DNA from: Njordibacter sp028825405
GTDB taxonomy: Bacteria; Pseudomonadota; Gammaproteobacteria; Pseudomonadales; Balneatricaceae
Assembly (NCBI RefSeq): GCF_047730065.1
Contig: NZ_CP159829.1
Span: 1,302,001 to 1,366,000 of the forward strand
DNA: 64,000 bases
Direction: 5' to 3'
The position numbers were made by a program, and so were the translations under genes. A model generated the notes under the pieces. That model ran no database searches and was not told where the DNA came from. It saw only the letters and a list, made by a program, of their open reading frames with translations. Positions 7,388 through 15,014 of this stretch are shown here, one piece after another. Numbering within the stretch: the first letter of the stretch is position 1; every line of letters starts with the position of its first letter.

Positions 7388-9519
7388 TGCTTTTTGCAAA
7401 TCGGCGACTAAGGTTTCGACTTAATACGCAAGTGCTAGTTTTTGCTTTGGTGCTAGTCAGTATTCCATGGTTATCTTATCGTTTTGTGGCAGAAAGTCGT
7501 GTGTTTATGATTGAGGGTCAAACGCAAGCTCAAGAACAATTGGCCCGCGGTATTGTAACCTTATTCCAAGGTCGCGATGATCTGCTCGCTGAGTTACCCT
7601 ACTTAGACAGTCAGCAGGTGGTGTTTAGCCATCCCTTAACAGGCCAAGCTAAGGTCGATGGTTACACCAATGAATGGCTAGATTTTCAGCTATTTGCCAA
7701 TCACTTTGGCAGTGGCGACGATAGTGAAGACGGCTACAGTTTGTTATTGGGTGAAAAAGACGACCGGATCTTTGGCCTTGTGCGCATCCAAGATGACAAA
7801 ACAGTGTTAAGAACCAAAGGGGCACCTAATTTAGATGCGAGCGATCATTTACGGCTCACAATGCCTGATCGCAACGGCAATGAGAGAAGGCTAGTGATCG
7901 TCGCCACTCAAGCTGGTGTAATGGAGGTATGGTACGTCAAAGAAGATTGGGCCACACCACAATATCGAAGCCCATCATCCTCTTTTATTATCCAAGCGGT
8001 CATGCGTCCATTGGTTGATGGTTATTTGGTTGAGTTCGCCTTGCCAAAATATTTTTTAAATCAACGTCAGGAATTTGGTCTAGCAGTCGCTGATGTAGAC
8101 GGAGAAGATGGCTCCATGCGCCATTTAAAAACCCTTGTGGGTGCAGACACCACGATTGAGAGCCATTTTAACTTATTGGCTATGCGCGCCCCCGAAGCTA
8201 ATAAAATTTTGTCGAGCTTAAGCCGTTCCGACTCACAAGTTGTCATTTATGATAATAATTTACAGGTCCGAGCTAGCGTGGGCCAAGTCAGTCCTGCTAA
8301 ATCTGAAAAGGTTAAACCAGAAGATTTCCTTGAAGGTATTCAGAGCTGGCTTAACCGAGGTTTAGATTGGTTTATTGCGATACCAGACTATTTAAACCCA
8401 GTTCAGGCTGCGAGTCAGGAGCGAGACTTACTTAACCGTGCTTTGGATAAAAAGTTTGCTAGTGGGCGCTGGCATAAAGGTCCAGCAGAACAGATATTTG
8501 CTGTTGCTGCGCCTATCGTAGATCAAGAAGGTGAGTTGCTTGGGGTCGTGCTGATTAAGCAATCGACAGCTCAGATACTGGGTTTACAGCGTCAAGCTAT
8601 GGAAAATATTGCCCTACTAAGCCTATCGACGATGTTAGCGATTCTGTTAGTTTTATTGTTGTTTTCATGGCGCCAAGCCATGCGTATTAGACGCTTGGGA
8701 AGGGAAGCACAGCAAATTGTGGATCCAGATGGAAGGTTAAGAACGGATCAACTGTACAACGAAATACGAGCGGGTGACGAAATTGGTGATCTGGCTCGAA
8801 GTTTTTCTAGTGTGGTGGCCAGGTTGCATGAACATCAAGAGTTTATGAGTACTATGCCACGAACCCTGCGACATGAAGTTAATAACCCCCTTAATGCAAC
8901 CATGACTTCGTTAGAAAATTTGCAAATGTTGGGCGTAGAAGAAGGACAGCAACGTTATATTGACAGCGCGCAAAGGGGGCTTGTTAAGATCAGTGGTATT
9001 GTTGAAAAGTTAGCCGATGCTGCTAATTTGGAAGCGGCCTTGCATGAGGATGAATTAGAACCATTGGACTTATTGCATTTGTTACAGACCTACGTGCATC
9101 ATCAAAATCCAAGTATCCGAGGTGGGGCCGCGGATGTGGTGTTTGAGGCAGACCAGCAGTCGGTTCTTGTGGCTGGTGTTGATTACCGTATAGAACAGTT
9201 GCTTGATAAACTGCTGGATAACGCAAGAGATTTTCGAGCTAGTGGAAGTTTAGTCAAGGTGCGTTTGTATCAGCAAGATTATGATTGCTACTTGGAAGTA
9301 GAGAACACTGGGCCAAGTATTCCCCCAGACCTAATGGCTGGAATGTTTAACTCAATGGTCTCTGCTCGTGCTGCGGGAGCAGGCCATGCTCATTTTGGCT
9401 TAGGCTTATATATTGTTCGTTTGATTAGCCAATTTCATGGTGGCAGTGTGACTGCCCATAACTTAAGACAGCCTGAAGGTGTTATGTTTAGAGTTAAACT
9501 ACCGATATTATTGGTTTAG
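7387..9519 (+). CDS. pdsS: Membrane sensor histidine kinase, dedicated sortase system type (PdsS-like)
   Basis: This is a 710-residue sensor kinase. An N-terminal membrane helix (about 10-30) is followed by a large periplasmic region of about 370 residues, which includes a carbohydrate-binding/DOMON-like stretch starting KVDGYTNEWLDFQLF. A second membrane helix lies near 405-425, followed by a HAMP-like linker. The phosphorylated His496 sits in TLRHEVNNPL, and a C-terminal ATPase domain has the N box LLDKLLDNARDF and G boxes ENTGPSI and GLGLYIV. The architecture, the VDGYTNEW segment and the pairing with a cognate regulator fit PdsS, the kinase of sortase systems found mostly in marine proteobacteria. 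The ligand is unknown. Confidence 0.78.
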   Translation: MLFANRRLRFRLNTQVLVFALVLVSIPWLSYRFVAESRVFMIEGQTQAQEQLARGIVTLFQGRDDLLAELPYLDSQQVVFSHPLTGQAKVDGYTNEWLDFQLFANHFGSGDDSEDGYSLLLGEKDDRIFGLVRIQDDKTVLRTKGAPNLDASDHLRLTMPDRNGNERRLVIVATQAGVMEVWYVKEDWATPQYRSPSSSFIIQAVMRPLVDGYLVEFALPKYFLNQRQEFGLAVADVDGEDGSMRHLKTLVGADTTIESHFNLLAMRAPEANKILSSLSRSDSQVVIYDNNLQVRASVGQVSPAKSEKVKPEDFLEGIQSWLNRGLDWFIAIPDYLNPVQAASQERDLLNRALDKKFASGRWHKGPAEQIFAVAAPIVDQEGELLGVVLIKQSTAQILGLQRQAMENIALLSLSTMLAILLVLLLFSWRQAMRIRRLGREAQQIVDPDGRLRTDQLYNEIRAGDEIGDLARSFSSVVARLHEHQEFMSTMPRTLRHEVNNPLNATMTSLENLQMLGVEEGQQRYIDSAQRGLVKISGIVEKLADAANLEAALHEDELEPLDLLHLLQTYVHHQNPSIRGGAADVVFEADQQSVLVAGVDYRIEQLLDKLLDNARDFRASGSLVKVRLYQQDYDCYLEVENTGPSIPPDLMAGMFNSMVSARAAGAGHAHFGLGLYIVRLISQFHGGSVTAHNLRQPEGVMFRVKLPILLV

Positions 9520-9523
9520 ACAC

Positions 9524-9808
9524 ATGCTTAAAAATAACCAAATGTCGTTCTCTGCTAGAGCTTTAGTCAGCTTAGTTAAAGGTTATCAATACTTAGTAAG
9601 CCCTTTACTAGGCAGTAATTGTCGCTATTTTCCGTCGTGTTCTAGCTACACTATTGAGGCCATTAAATTACATGGTGCAGCTAAGGGGCTTGTGATGGGA
9701 AGCTGGCGTATTTTGCGCTGTAATCCGTTTTCTAAAGGCGGTTATGAACCCGTCCCTGGAAGTTGTGAACATCGCCAAATGAGCACTGAAGAGCCACAAT
9801 CCAAGTGA
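9524..9808 (+). CDS. yidD: YidD, membrane protein insertion efficiency factor
   Basis: This small peripheral inner-membrane protein assists YidC-dependent insertion. Family hallmarks are GYQYLVSPLLG, the cysteine segment CRYFPSCSSYTIEAI and the Trp-Arg-rich RILRCNPFSKGGYEPVP. ATG 9524 lies 4 bp after the kinase stop and would allow coupled translation (94 residues). ATG 9542 gives the more typical length (88 residues). Neither has a clear ribosome binding site. YidD is normally encoded between rnpA and yidC; here it follows pdsRS, away from that cluster, so it is either a relocated gene or a second copy. Confidence 0.88.
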   Translation: MLKNNQMSFSARALVSLVKGYQYLVSPLLGSNCRYFPSCSSYTIEAIKLHGAAKGLVMGSWRILRCNPFSKGGYEPVPGSCEHRQMSTEEPQSK

Positions 9809-9868
9809 ATCAATGATAATTTGCTATTAACATGGCTTTAATGAGCATGCTTCATGTCACCAGCGGAT

Positions 9869-10507
9869 CTAATCTAATCCTGCAAAGGGAAACTCGTCAT
9901 CTTCTGCTTGCCACCCACCCAGCTGTTTCCAACGGTTGACGATGGTGCAAAATAACTCCGCAGTTTTTTCGGCATCATAACGGGCACTGTGAGCATCTTG
10001 ATTACTAAAGCGGATATCAGCTGCTGCACAAGCTTTAGCTAATACTGTTTGGCCATAGGCTAAACCAGCAAGTGTGGCTGTATCAAAACAAGAAAAAGGG
10101 TGGAAGGGATTGCGCTTTTGTTGACAACGAACTACCGCAGCATTGATAAAGTTTAGGTCGAAGGCCGCATTGTGACCGACTAAAATTGCACGTTTACATT
10201 CATTGGCTTTCAAGGCTTTACGAATCGGTTTAAACAATTGATCTAAAGCGTCACGTTCGCTAATTGCCTCACGTTCTGGATCTGCTGGATCTATGCCAGT
10301 AAATTCCAATGCAGCAGCCTCTAGGTTAGCACCTGCAAAAGGTTCAATGTGGCAGTCTATTGTTTCTTTCGCATACAGCAGGCCATCATCATCCATATCG
10401 ATGATGACTGCTGCGGCTTCCAAAAGTGCATCTGTCTGGCAATTAAAACCTGCAGTCTCAACATCAACGATAATCGGCAAGTAGCCTCTAAATCGGTCTT
10501 TAATCAC
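9869..10507 (-). CDS. rnt: Ribonuclease T
   Basis: This DEDDh-family 3'-5' exoribonuclease of 212 residues trims tRNA and other stable RNA 3' ends and removes the terminal A of tRNA CCA ends. Exo I is VDVETAG (Asp15, Glu17), exo II lies in GHNAAFDLNF, and exo III is HSARYDAEKTAELF with the catalytic His and Asp. The start is 4 bp after the pyrC stop, so the two genes form an operon. The pyrC-rnt pair is also known in pseudomonads, which supports the name. A yidD gene converges on it 60 bp away. Confidence 0.95.
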   Translation of the reverse strand: MIKDRFRGYLPIIVDVETAGFNCQTDALLEAAAVIIDMDDDGLLYAKETIDCHIEPFAGANLEAAALEFTGIDPADPEREAISERDALDQLFKPIRKALKANECKRAILVGHNAAFDLNFINAAVVRCQQKRNPFHPFSCFDTATLAGLAYGQTVLAKACAAADIRFSNQDAHSARYDAEKTAELFCTIVNRWKQLGGWQAEDDEFPFAGLD

Positions 10508-10511
10508 GTTG

Positions 10512-11537
10512 TTATGCCTCTATTTTCCAGTTCAAGATTTCGCCAGCACCCAAGGGGATAATAATATCATCTCCAAAAGTTAGGCTAGAAGGGACTTGCC
10601 AATCGCATCGAGTTAAGGTGATGGTTTCACTATTACGGGCTAACCCATAAAAATCTGGACCATTTAAACTCGCAAAAGCTTCTAGTTTATCCAGCGCATC
10701 AAAAGATTCAAAGGCCTGGGCGTAAAGTTCAATGGCTGCAGGAGACGAATAACAGCCAGCGCAGCCGCATGCGCTCTCTTTTGCGCCTTGGGCATGGGGT
10801 GCTGAATCTGTACCCAAAAAGAATTTATGACTACCAGCGGAAACTGCAGCTTGCAGAGCTTGCTGATGCGTATTACGTTTAAGTACGGGTAGGCAATATA
10901 AGTGGGGTTTAACTCCACCAACGAGTAAGTCGTTACGATTATACAATAGGTGTTGAGGTGTAATTGTGGCTCCGACCCAATCACTGGCATCAGCAACAAA
11001 CAGGGCTGCTTCACTAGTCGTAATGTGCTCAAACACGCACTTTAGTTTTGGAAAGCGCTGCAATAAGGGGCCTAATTGCTGATCAATAAAACCTTTTTCG
11101 CGATCAAATATATCAATATGAGAATGAGTCACTTCACCATGTACCAGTAATGGCATGCCTAGTTCTTCAAGCTTTGCGATGGCTGCATAGGTATTTTCTA
11201 TATTGGTGACGCCGGCTGCAGAGTTTGTTGTGGCTCCCGCAGGATAAAGCTTAACCGCCTTAACAATGCCTGAATCAAAAGCTCGTTGGATCTCGTGAGC
11301 GCTGGTTTGGTCTGTAAGGTATAGCGTCATTAAGGCGGTCAAAGAGCTATTTTGCGCGTCCAAACGCGCCTTGTAGTCAATAGCCATGTTGGTATTGACT
11401 ACGGGTGGAGACAGGTTGGGCATAATCATAGCCCGTCCAAATTGGGCTGCAGTGTCAGCTACAGTTCGAGCCAGAACAGCGCCGTCCCTAAGGTGCAGGT
11501 GCCAATCGTCAGGGCGGATGATGGTCAATGATTGCAT
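10512..11537 (-). CDS. pyrC: Dihydroorotase (PyrC type)
   Basis: The zinc enzyme interconverts carbamoyl-aspartate and dihydroorotate in pyrimidine synthesis. The 341-residue product has the short PyrC form typical of E. coli. Metal ligands are visible: HLHLRDG near residue 14, the carbamylated Lys in KLYPAG, His in LVHGEV and FEHITT, and the catalytic Asp in GTDSAPH. CGCAGCYSSPAA near residue 255 is also typical of this class. It heads the operon with rnt. Confidence 0.97.
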   Translation of the reverse strand: MQSLTIIRPDDWHLHLRDGAVLARTVADTAAQFGRAMIMPNLSPPVVNTNMAIDYKARLDAQNSSLTALMTLYLTDQTSAHEIQRAFDSGIVKAVKLYPAGATTNSAAGVTNIENTYAAIAKLEELGMPLLVHGEVTHSHIDIFDREKGFIDQQLGPLLQRFPKLKCVFEHITTSEAALFVADASDWVGATITPQHLLYNRNDLLVGGVKPHLYCLPVLKRNTHQQALQAAVSAGSHKFFLGTDSAPHAQGAKESACGCAGCYSSPAAIELYAQAFESFDALDKLEAFASLNGPDFYGLARNSETITLTRCDWQVPSSLTFGDDIIIPLGAGEILNWKIEA

Positions 11538-11647
11538 GGGAAATTCTCAAGCCCAGTGGCTAGTCAGTAGGGGCAAACTTTCGTGTCATTTTATCAGGAC
11601 TAGGGTTAATAAAATACTCACAATGCGGTAATTTTTGTTAGCTGATG

Positions 11648-11676
11648 CTGATCTGATACAAGCATCCATGTATAAT
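11648..11676 (+). promoter_or_regulatory. Possible promoter of argG
   Basis: TATAAT at 11671-11676 lies 48 bp upstream of the argG start, with CTGATC at 11648-11653 as a weak -35 at 17-bp spacing. The following ATTTATGAATAAA resembles half of an ArgR box (TGAAT core), but I cannot identify a second good half, so arginine repression is only a possibility. Confidence 0.35.
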
Positions 11677-11723
11677 TTATGAATAAACTGGCTCATTATA
11701 TTTGTTACAGGAATTTCACTGCT

Positions 11724-12944
11724 ATGGCAGACATCAAAAAAGTAGTTTTGGCTTATTCTGGTGGTTTGGATACATCGGTTATCGTTAAATGGTTACAAGA
11801 AACTTACCACTGTGAGGTGGTTACGTTTACTGCCGATTTAGGGCAGGGTGAAGAGGTGGAACCGGCTCGAGCTAAAGCTGAGGCCCTAGGCGTTAAGGAA
11901 ATTTATATTGAGGACTTAAGGGAAGAATTTGTTCGAGATTTTGTGTTCCCTATGTTCCGTGCCAATGCAGTATATGAAGGTGAATACCTTTTAGGTACGT
12001 CAATTGCACGCCCATTAATTGCCAAACGTTTGATTGAGATTGCTAACCAAACAGGGGCTGACGCGATCTCTCACGGTGCCACTGGCAAGGGCAATGATCA
12101 GGTTCGATTTGAATTAGGAGCCTATGCTCTAAAGCCAGGCGTGGAAGTGATAGCACCATGGCGCGAATGGGATTTAAGCTCTCGTGAGAGCCTGATGGAC
12201 TATTGTGAAAAGCATAATATTCCAGTCGATTTTAAAAATAAGAAAAGCTCTCCTTATTCAATGGATGCAAATTTATTACACATCTCCTATGAAAGTGGCA
12301 TGTTAGAAGATCCTTGGCACCCATCAGAAGAGGATATGTGGCGTTGGACTGTATCCCCAGAAGCTGCCCCAGATAAAGCGACTTACATTGAATTAGAATA
12401 TCAACAAGGCGATATTGTTGCCATTAATGGTGAGACCATGAGTCCTGCCACTGTGTTAACGGAACTTAATAAGATCGCTGGAGCGAATGGCATAGGGCGA
12501 CTGGATATTGTTGAAAATCGCTATGTTGGTATGAAAGCCCGCGGCTGTTATGAAACGCCAGGTGGTACAATTATGCTAAAAGCGCATCGAGCTATTGAAT
12601 CCATCACTATGGATAGAGAGGCAGCGCACCTGAAAGACGAAATTATGCCACGCTATGCAAAGCTAGTTTATAACGGCTATTGGTGGTCCGAAGAACGCCA
12701 AATGTTGCAAGCGTTAATTAACCGTTCTCAAGAATATGTAAATGGCACGGTTAAACTTAAGCTCTACAAAGGCAACGTAGACGTGGTGGGCCGTAAATCA
12801 AATGACAGTCTGTTCGATGCTGCTATGGCAACCATGGAAGATGATGCAGGTGCTTACGATCAGCAGGATGCGGCTGGCTTTATTAAACTTAATGCATTAC
12901 GTATGCGTATCGAAGCGAGTAAGGGACGAAACTTGCTTAAGTGA
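11724..12944 (+). CDS. argG: Argininosuccinate synthase
   Basis: The enzyme joins citrulline and aspartate with ATP in arginine synthesis. The 406-residue product starts MADIKKVVLAYSGGLDTS; the AYSGGLDTS loop is the ATP-pyrophosphatase motif, and SHGATGKGNDQVRFE is the citrulline/aspartate-binding segment. ATG 11724 is preceded by AGGA 11 bases upstream. A longer reading beginning at 11679 adds a non-conserved leader and is rejected. It is a single-gene unit closed by a strong hairpin at 12960-13003. The sequence is typical of the class used by many proteobacteria and eukaryotes rather than the longer E. coli form. Confidence 0.97.
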   Translation: MADIKKVVLAYSGGLDTSVIVKWLQETYHCEVVTFTADLGQGEEVEPARAKAEALGVKEIYIEDLREEFVRDFVFPMFRANAVYEGEYLLGTSIARPLIAKRLIEIANQTGADAISHGATGKGNDQVRFELGAYALKPGVEVIAPWREWDLSSRESLMDYCEKHNIPVDFKNKKSSPYSMDANLLHISYESGMLEDPWHPSEEDMWRWTVSPEAAPDKATYIELEYQQGDIVAINGETMSPATVLTELNKIAGANGIGRLDIVENRYVGMKARGCYETPGGTIMLKAHRAIESITMDREAAHLKDEIMPRYAKLVYNGYWWSEERQMLQALINRSQEYVNGTVKLKLYKGNVDVVGRKSNDSLFDAAMATMEDDAGAYDQQDAAGFIKLNALRMRIEASKGRNLLK

Positions 12945-12959
12945 CGTTAATTCGCCTTT

Positions 12960-13003
12960 CAAACAGTAAAAAGCCAAGTAATCGCTTGGCTTTTTACTGT
13001 TTG
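12960..13003. terminator. Strong bidirectional-looking terminator after argG
   Basis: A perfect 19-bp inverted repeat has arms CAAACAGTAAAAAGCCAAG at 12960-12978 and its exact complement at 12985-13003, with a 6-base loop TAATCG. The arms contain A5 and T5 runs, so a hairpin with GCCAAG/CTTGGC core and U-rich tail forms in both directions. Confidence 0.9.
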
Positions 13004-13104
13004 AGTCTGAAAAATCAAAAGATCCATTATTTCTCCATTATTGGTGCAATTTTTATCCATCTTCCCAGTCCTTAATAGGTACTGTTGATAAAAAGGAGTT
13101 GCCA

Positions 13105-13305
13105 ATGCAATGTTTCATTCCGTTCTCTGAGGAAGTGTTAGAACAACACCCTGAGCTACTTGCTGGTGGCTTGGTGCCGTTTCGTGAAGAATTTTTAAAC
13201 TACACCGTGGAATTTGAAGTGTTGTCTCCAAATCAAGCCAAGCAGTTGGCGGCAGCAAATAGTGAACTAAATGAAAAAGTGTTTCCTAAGGTTCATGCGA
13301 TATAA
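13105..13305 (+). CDS. Small conserved-looking protein of unknown function (66 aa)
   Basis: I do not recognise this protein. It is real-looking because AAGGAG (13093-13098) lies exactly 6 bases before ATG 13105, and it is bracketed by two strong terminators. The product is acidic, has no signal peptide or membrane segment, and is compact: MQCFIPFSEEVLEQHPELL, then a Pro/Phe-rich middle and a helical C-terminal part. The short monocistronic unit between argG and rhlE gives no hint of function. An alternative start at TTG 13099 overlaps the end of the ribosome binding site and is unlikely. Confidence 0.7.
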   Translation: MQCFIPFSEEVLEQHPELLAGGLVPFREEFLNYTVEFEVLSPNQAKQLAAANSELNEKVFPKVHAI

Positions 13306-13360
13306 AAGTTGAACTTTTGGTTTGATGGTTGGTCTTATATTTATAGCTAGTAAAATCCAG

Positions 13361-13415
13361 TACCCTATACAGGCTTTCGCTTCCCCTTCGGTCGCCATGT
13401 ATAGGGTATTTTTTT
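13361..13415 (+). terminator. Terminator after the small unknown gene
   Basis: Perfect 11-bp arms TACCCTATACA (13361-13371) and TGTATAGGGTA (13398-13408) enclose a 26-base loop with a possible inner GGC/GCC pairing. A run of seven T follows (13409-13415), then further T-rich sequence. It may also serve the converging rhlE less efficiently. Confidence 0.85.
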
Positions 13416-13472
13416 GCTTTTTTTATGCAACTCTTGAGCACTGAAGTGTCACTGAAGTGGCCTTAACACTGT

Positions 13473-14843
13473 CTAACGAGCAGGCCGTTTGCGAGATCGA
13501 TTAGATGTCTCCCAAGGGTTTTGCTTGGTGACTTTGGTGTCTCCAGCTCCAGTGGTTGAAGATCTGCGTTGATTCGATTTAGACAAAGGTGATTGGACTT
13601 GGGGTTTTCTCTTGTTAGGAGCTTGTAAACTTAATTGTTCAGATTTGAGTTTAGGTTTTTTGGGTTTCTTGTTTTTTAATGAGCGCAGATCTCGTGATGG
13701 TGGTAATGCATGAACCGGTATGAAACCCTCAATATAGTCGCGTTCAATGTGCTTTTGAATGAGGTGTTCAATCGATTCTAGAAATTCAATTTCGTCAGCA
13801 CAAACTAAAGAGATCGCAGCACCTGTTTGGTTAGCTCGGCCAGTTCTGCCAATCCGATGCACGTAATCTTCGGCAATGTTGGGCAGGTCATAGTTGACGA
13901 CCTGAGGCAGTTGATCAATGTCCAAGCCCCGAGCTGCAATGTCTGTTGCAACCAGCACTTTAACTTCACCCGCTTTAAACTGTGCTAGAGCTCTAGTGCG
14001 GGCTCCTTGGCTCTTATTGCCATGAATAGCGTCAGCACTTATGCCGCCTCCTACAAGCCATTTAGCAAGCTTATTACAGCCGTGTTTGGTGCGGCAAAAC
14101 ACTAACACTTGGGTCCACTTATTACTGACGATAAGTTCTTGCAGGAGGGCAGGTTTTTGTTTTTTATCAACTGGACATAACCATTGCTTTACAGTGGGGG
14201 CCGTTGTGTTGGCAGGACTAACATTGATCTCCACTGGCTGATTCATTAGGCCCTTGGCCAGGTCTCTGATTTGTTCTGCAAAAGTCGCTGAAAACATCAG
14301 GTTCTGGCGATCTTTTGGAAGGACCGATAAAATACGCTTCAAATCATTAATAAAACCCATGTCTAACATTCGATCAGCTTCGTCGAGTATTAAAACTTCA
14401 AGTTGGTTGAATTTGACCGCTTTTTGTTGATATAAATCTAATAATCGCCCAGGCGTAGCCACTAAAACATCTGCACCACGACGCAAACGCATCATCTGTG
14501 GATTAATTTTAACGCCACCAAAGACCACTGCAGAAGTTAATGGTAGATCAACTCCATAGGTGGCGACACTTTCTGCTACTTGTGCAGCAAGTTCTCGGGT
14601 AGGGGTTAACACCAGGGCTCGAACTTGGTTGGCTTGGGCCCGATGCCCCTTTGCTAGTCGCTGCAATAATGGCAAGGTAAAAGCCGCAGTTTTACCGGTA
14701 CCAGTTTGCGCAGCAGCCATCACATCATCGCCGGCTAATATGGCTGGGATGGCTTTCTCTTGAATGGGGCTTGGAACGGTATAACCTTTGGTCTCTATCG
14801 CAGTTAATAGGCGTGGCTCAAGACCAAGTTCGGCAAATGACAT
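13473..14843 (-). CDS. rhlE: DEAD-box RNA helicase, RhlE type
   Basis: This ATP-dependent RNA helicase has 456 residues. The Q motif is GYTVPSPIQ near 20-28, motif I is AQTGTGKT (45-52), followed by PTRELAAQ, TPGRLLD, DEAD, SAT, ARGLD and HRIGRTGR. After about residue 375 it ends in a Lys/Arg/Ser-rich unstructured tail, which is usual for RhlE and helps in general RNA binding. Members act in ribosome assembly and RNA turnover at low temperature. It is divergent from the YdiJ-type gene. The RhlE label rather than SrmB or DeaD is based on the MSFAELGL start and the tail. Confidence 0.88.
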   Translation of the reverse strand: MSFAELGLEPRLLTAIETKGYTVPSPIQEKAIPAILAGDDVMAAAQTGTGKTAAFTLPLLQRLAKGHRAQANQVRALVLTPTRELAAQVAESVATYGVDLPLTSAVVFGGVKINPQMMRLRRGADVLVATPGRLLDLYQQKAVKFNQLEVLILDEADRMLDMGFINDLKRILSVLPKDRQNLMFSATFAEQIRDLAKGLMNQPVEINVSPANTTAPTVKQWLCPVDKKQKPALLQELIVSNKWTQVLVFCRTKHGCNKLAKWLVGGGISADAIHGNKSQGARTRALAQFKAGEVKVLVATDIAARGLDIDQLPQVVNYDLPNIAEDYVHRIGRTGRANQTGAAISLVCADEIEFLESIEHLIQKHIERDYIEGFIPVHALPPSRDLRSLKNKKPKKPKLKSEQLSLQAPNKRKPQVQSPLSKSNQRRSSTTGAGDTKVTKQNPWETSNRSRKRPAR

Positions 14844-15014
14844 GAATTATCTCAGTATTAGGAGGATTAGGGCGCAGGAGCATACAGGAAATGGCTTTAA
14901 AGCGCTATTTAAAGCGTGTTTTTTGGGCTTGTTAGATGATTGAATAATGGGCAAGTTAGGCGCTTTGAGTTACAATTGGTGCACCTGAAGTAAACCACTG
15001 TAGCCCCCTTAAAA

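Noticed and set aside
10682..11032. 116-codon frame overlapping pyrC on the same strand
   Set aside because: pyrC is intact with all metal ligands in its own frame, and the second frame has no recognisable protein features.
12960..13003. Transposon inverted repeat
   Set aside because: The arms are only 6 bases apart, contain A/T runs and a G/C core, and lie just after argG: this is a terminator.
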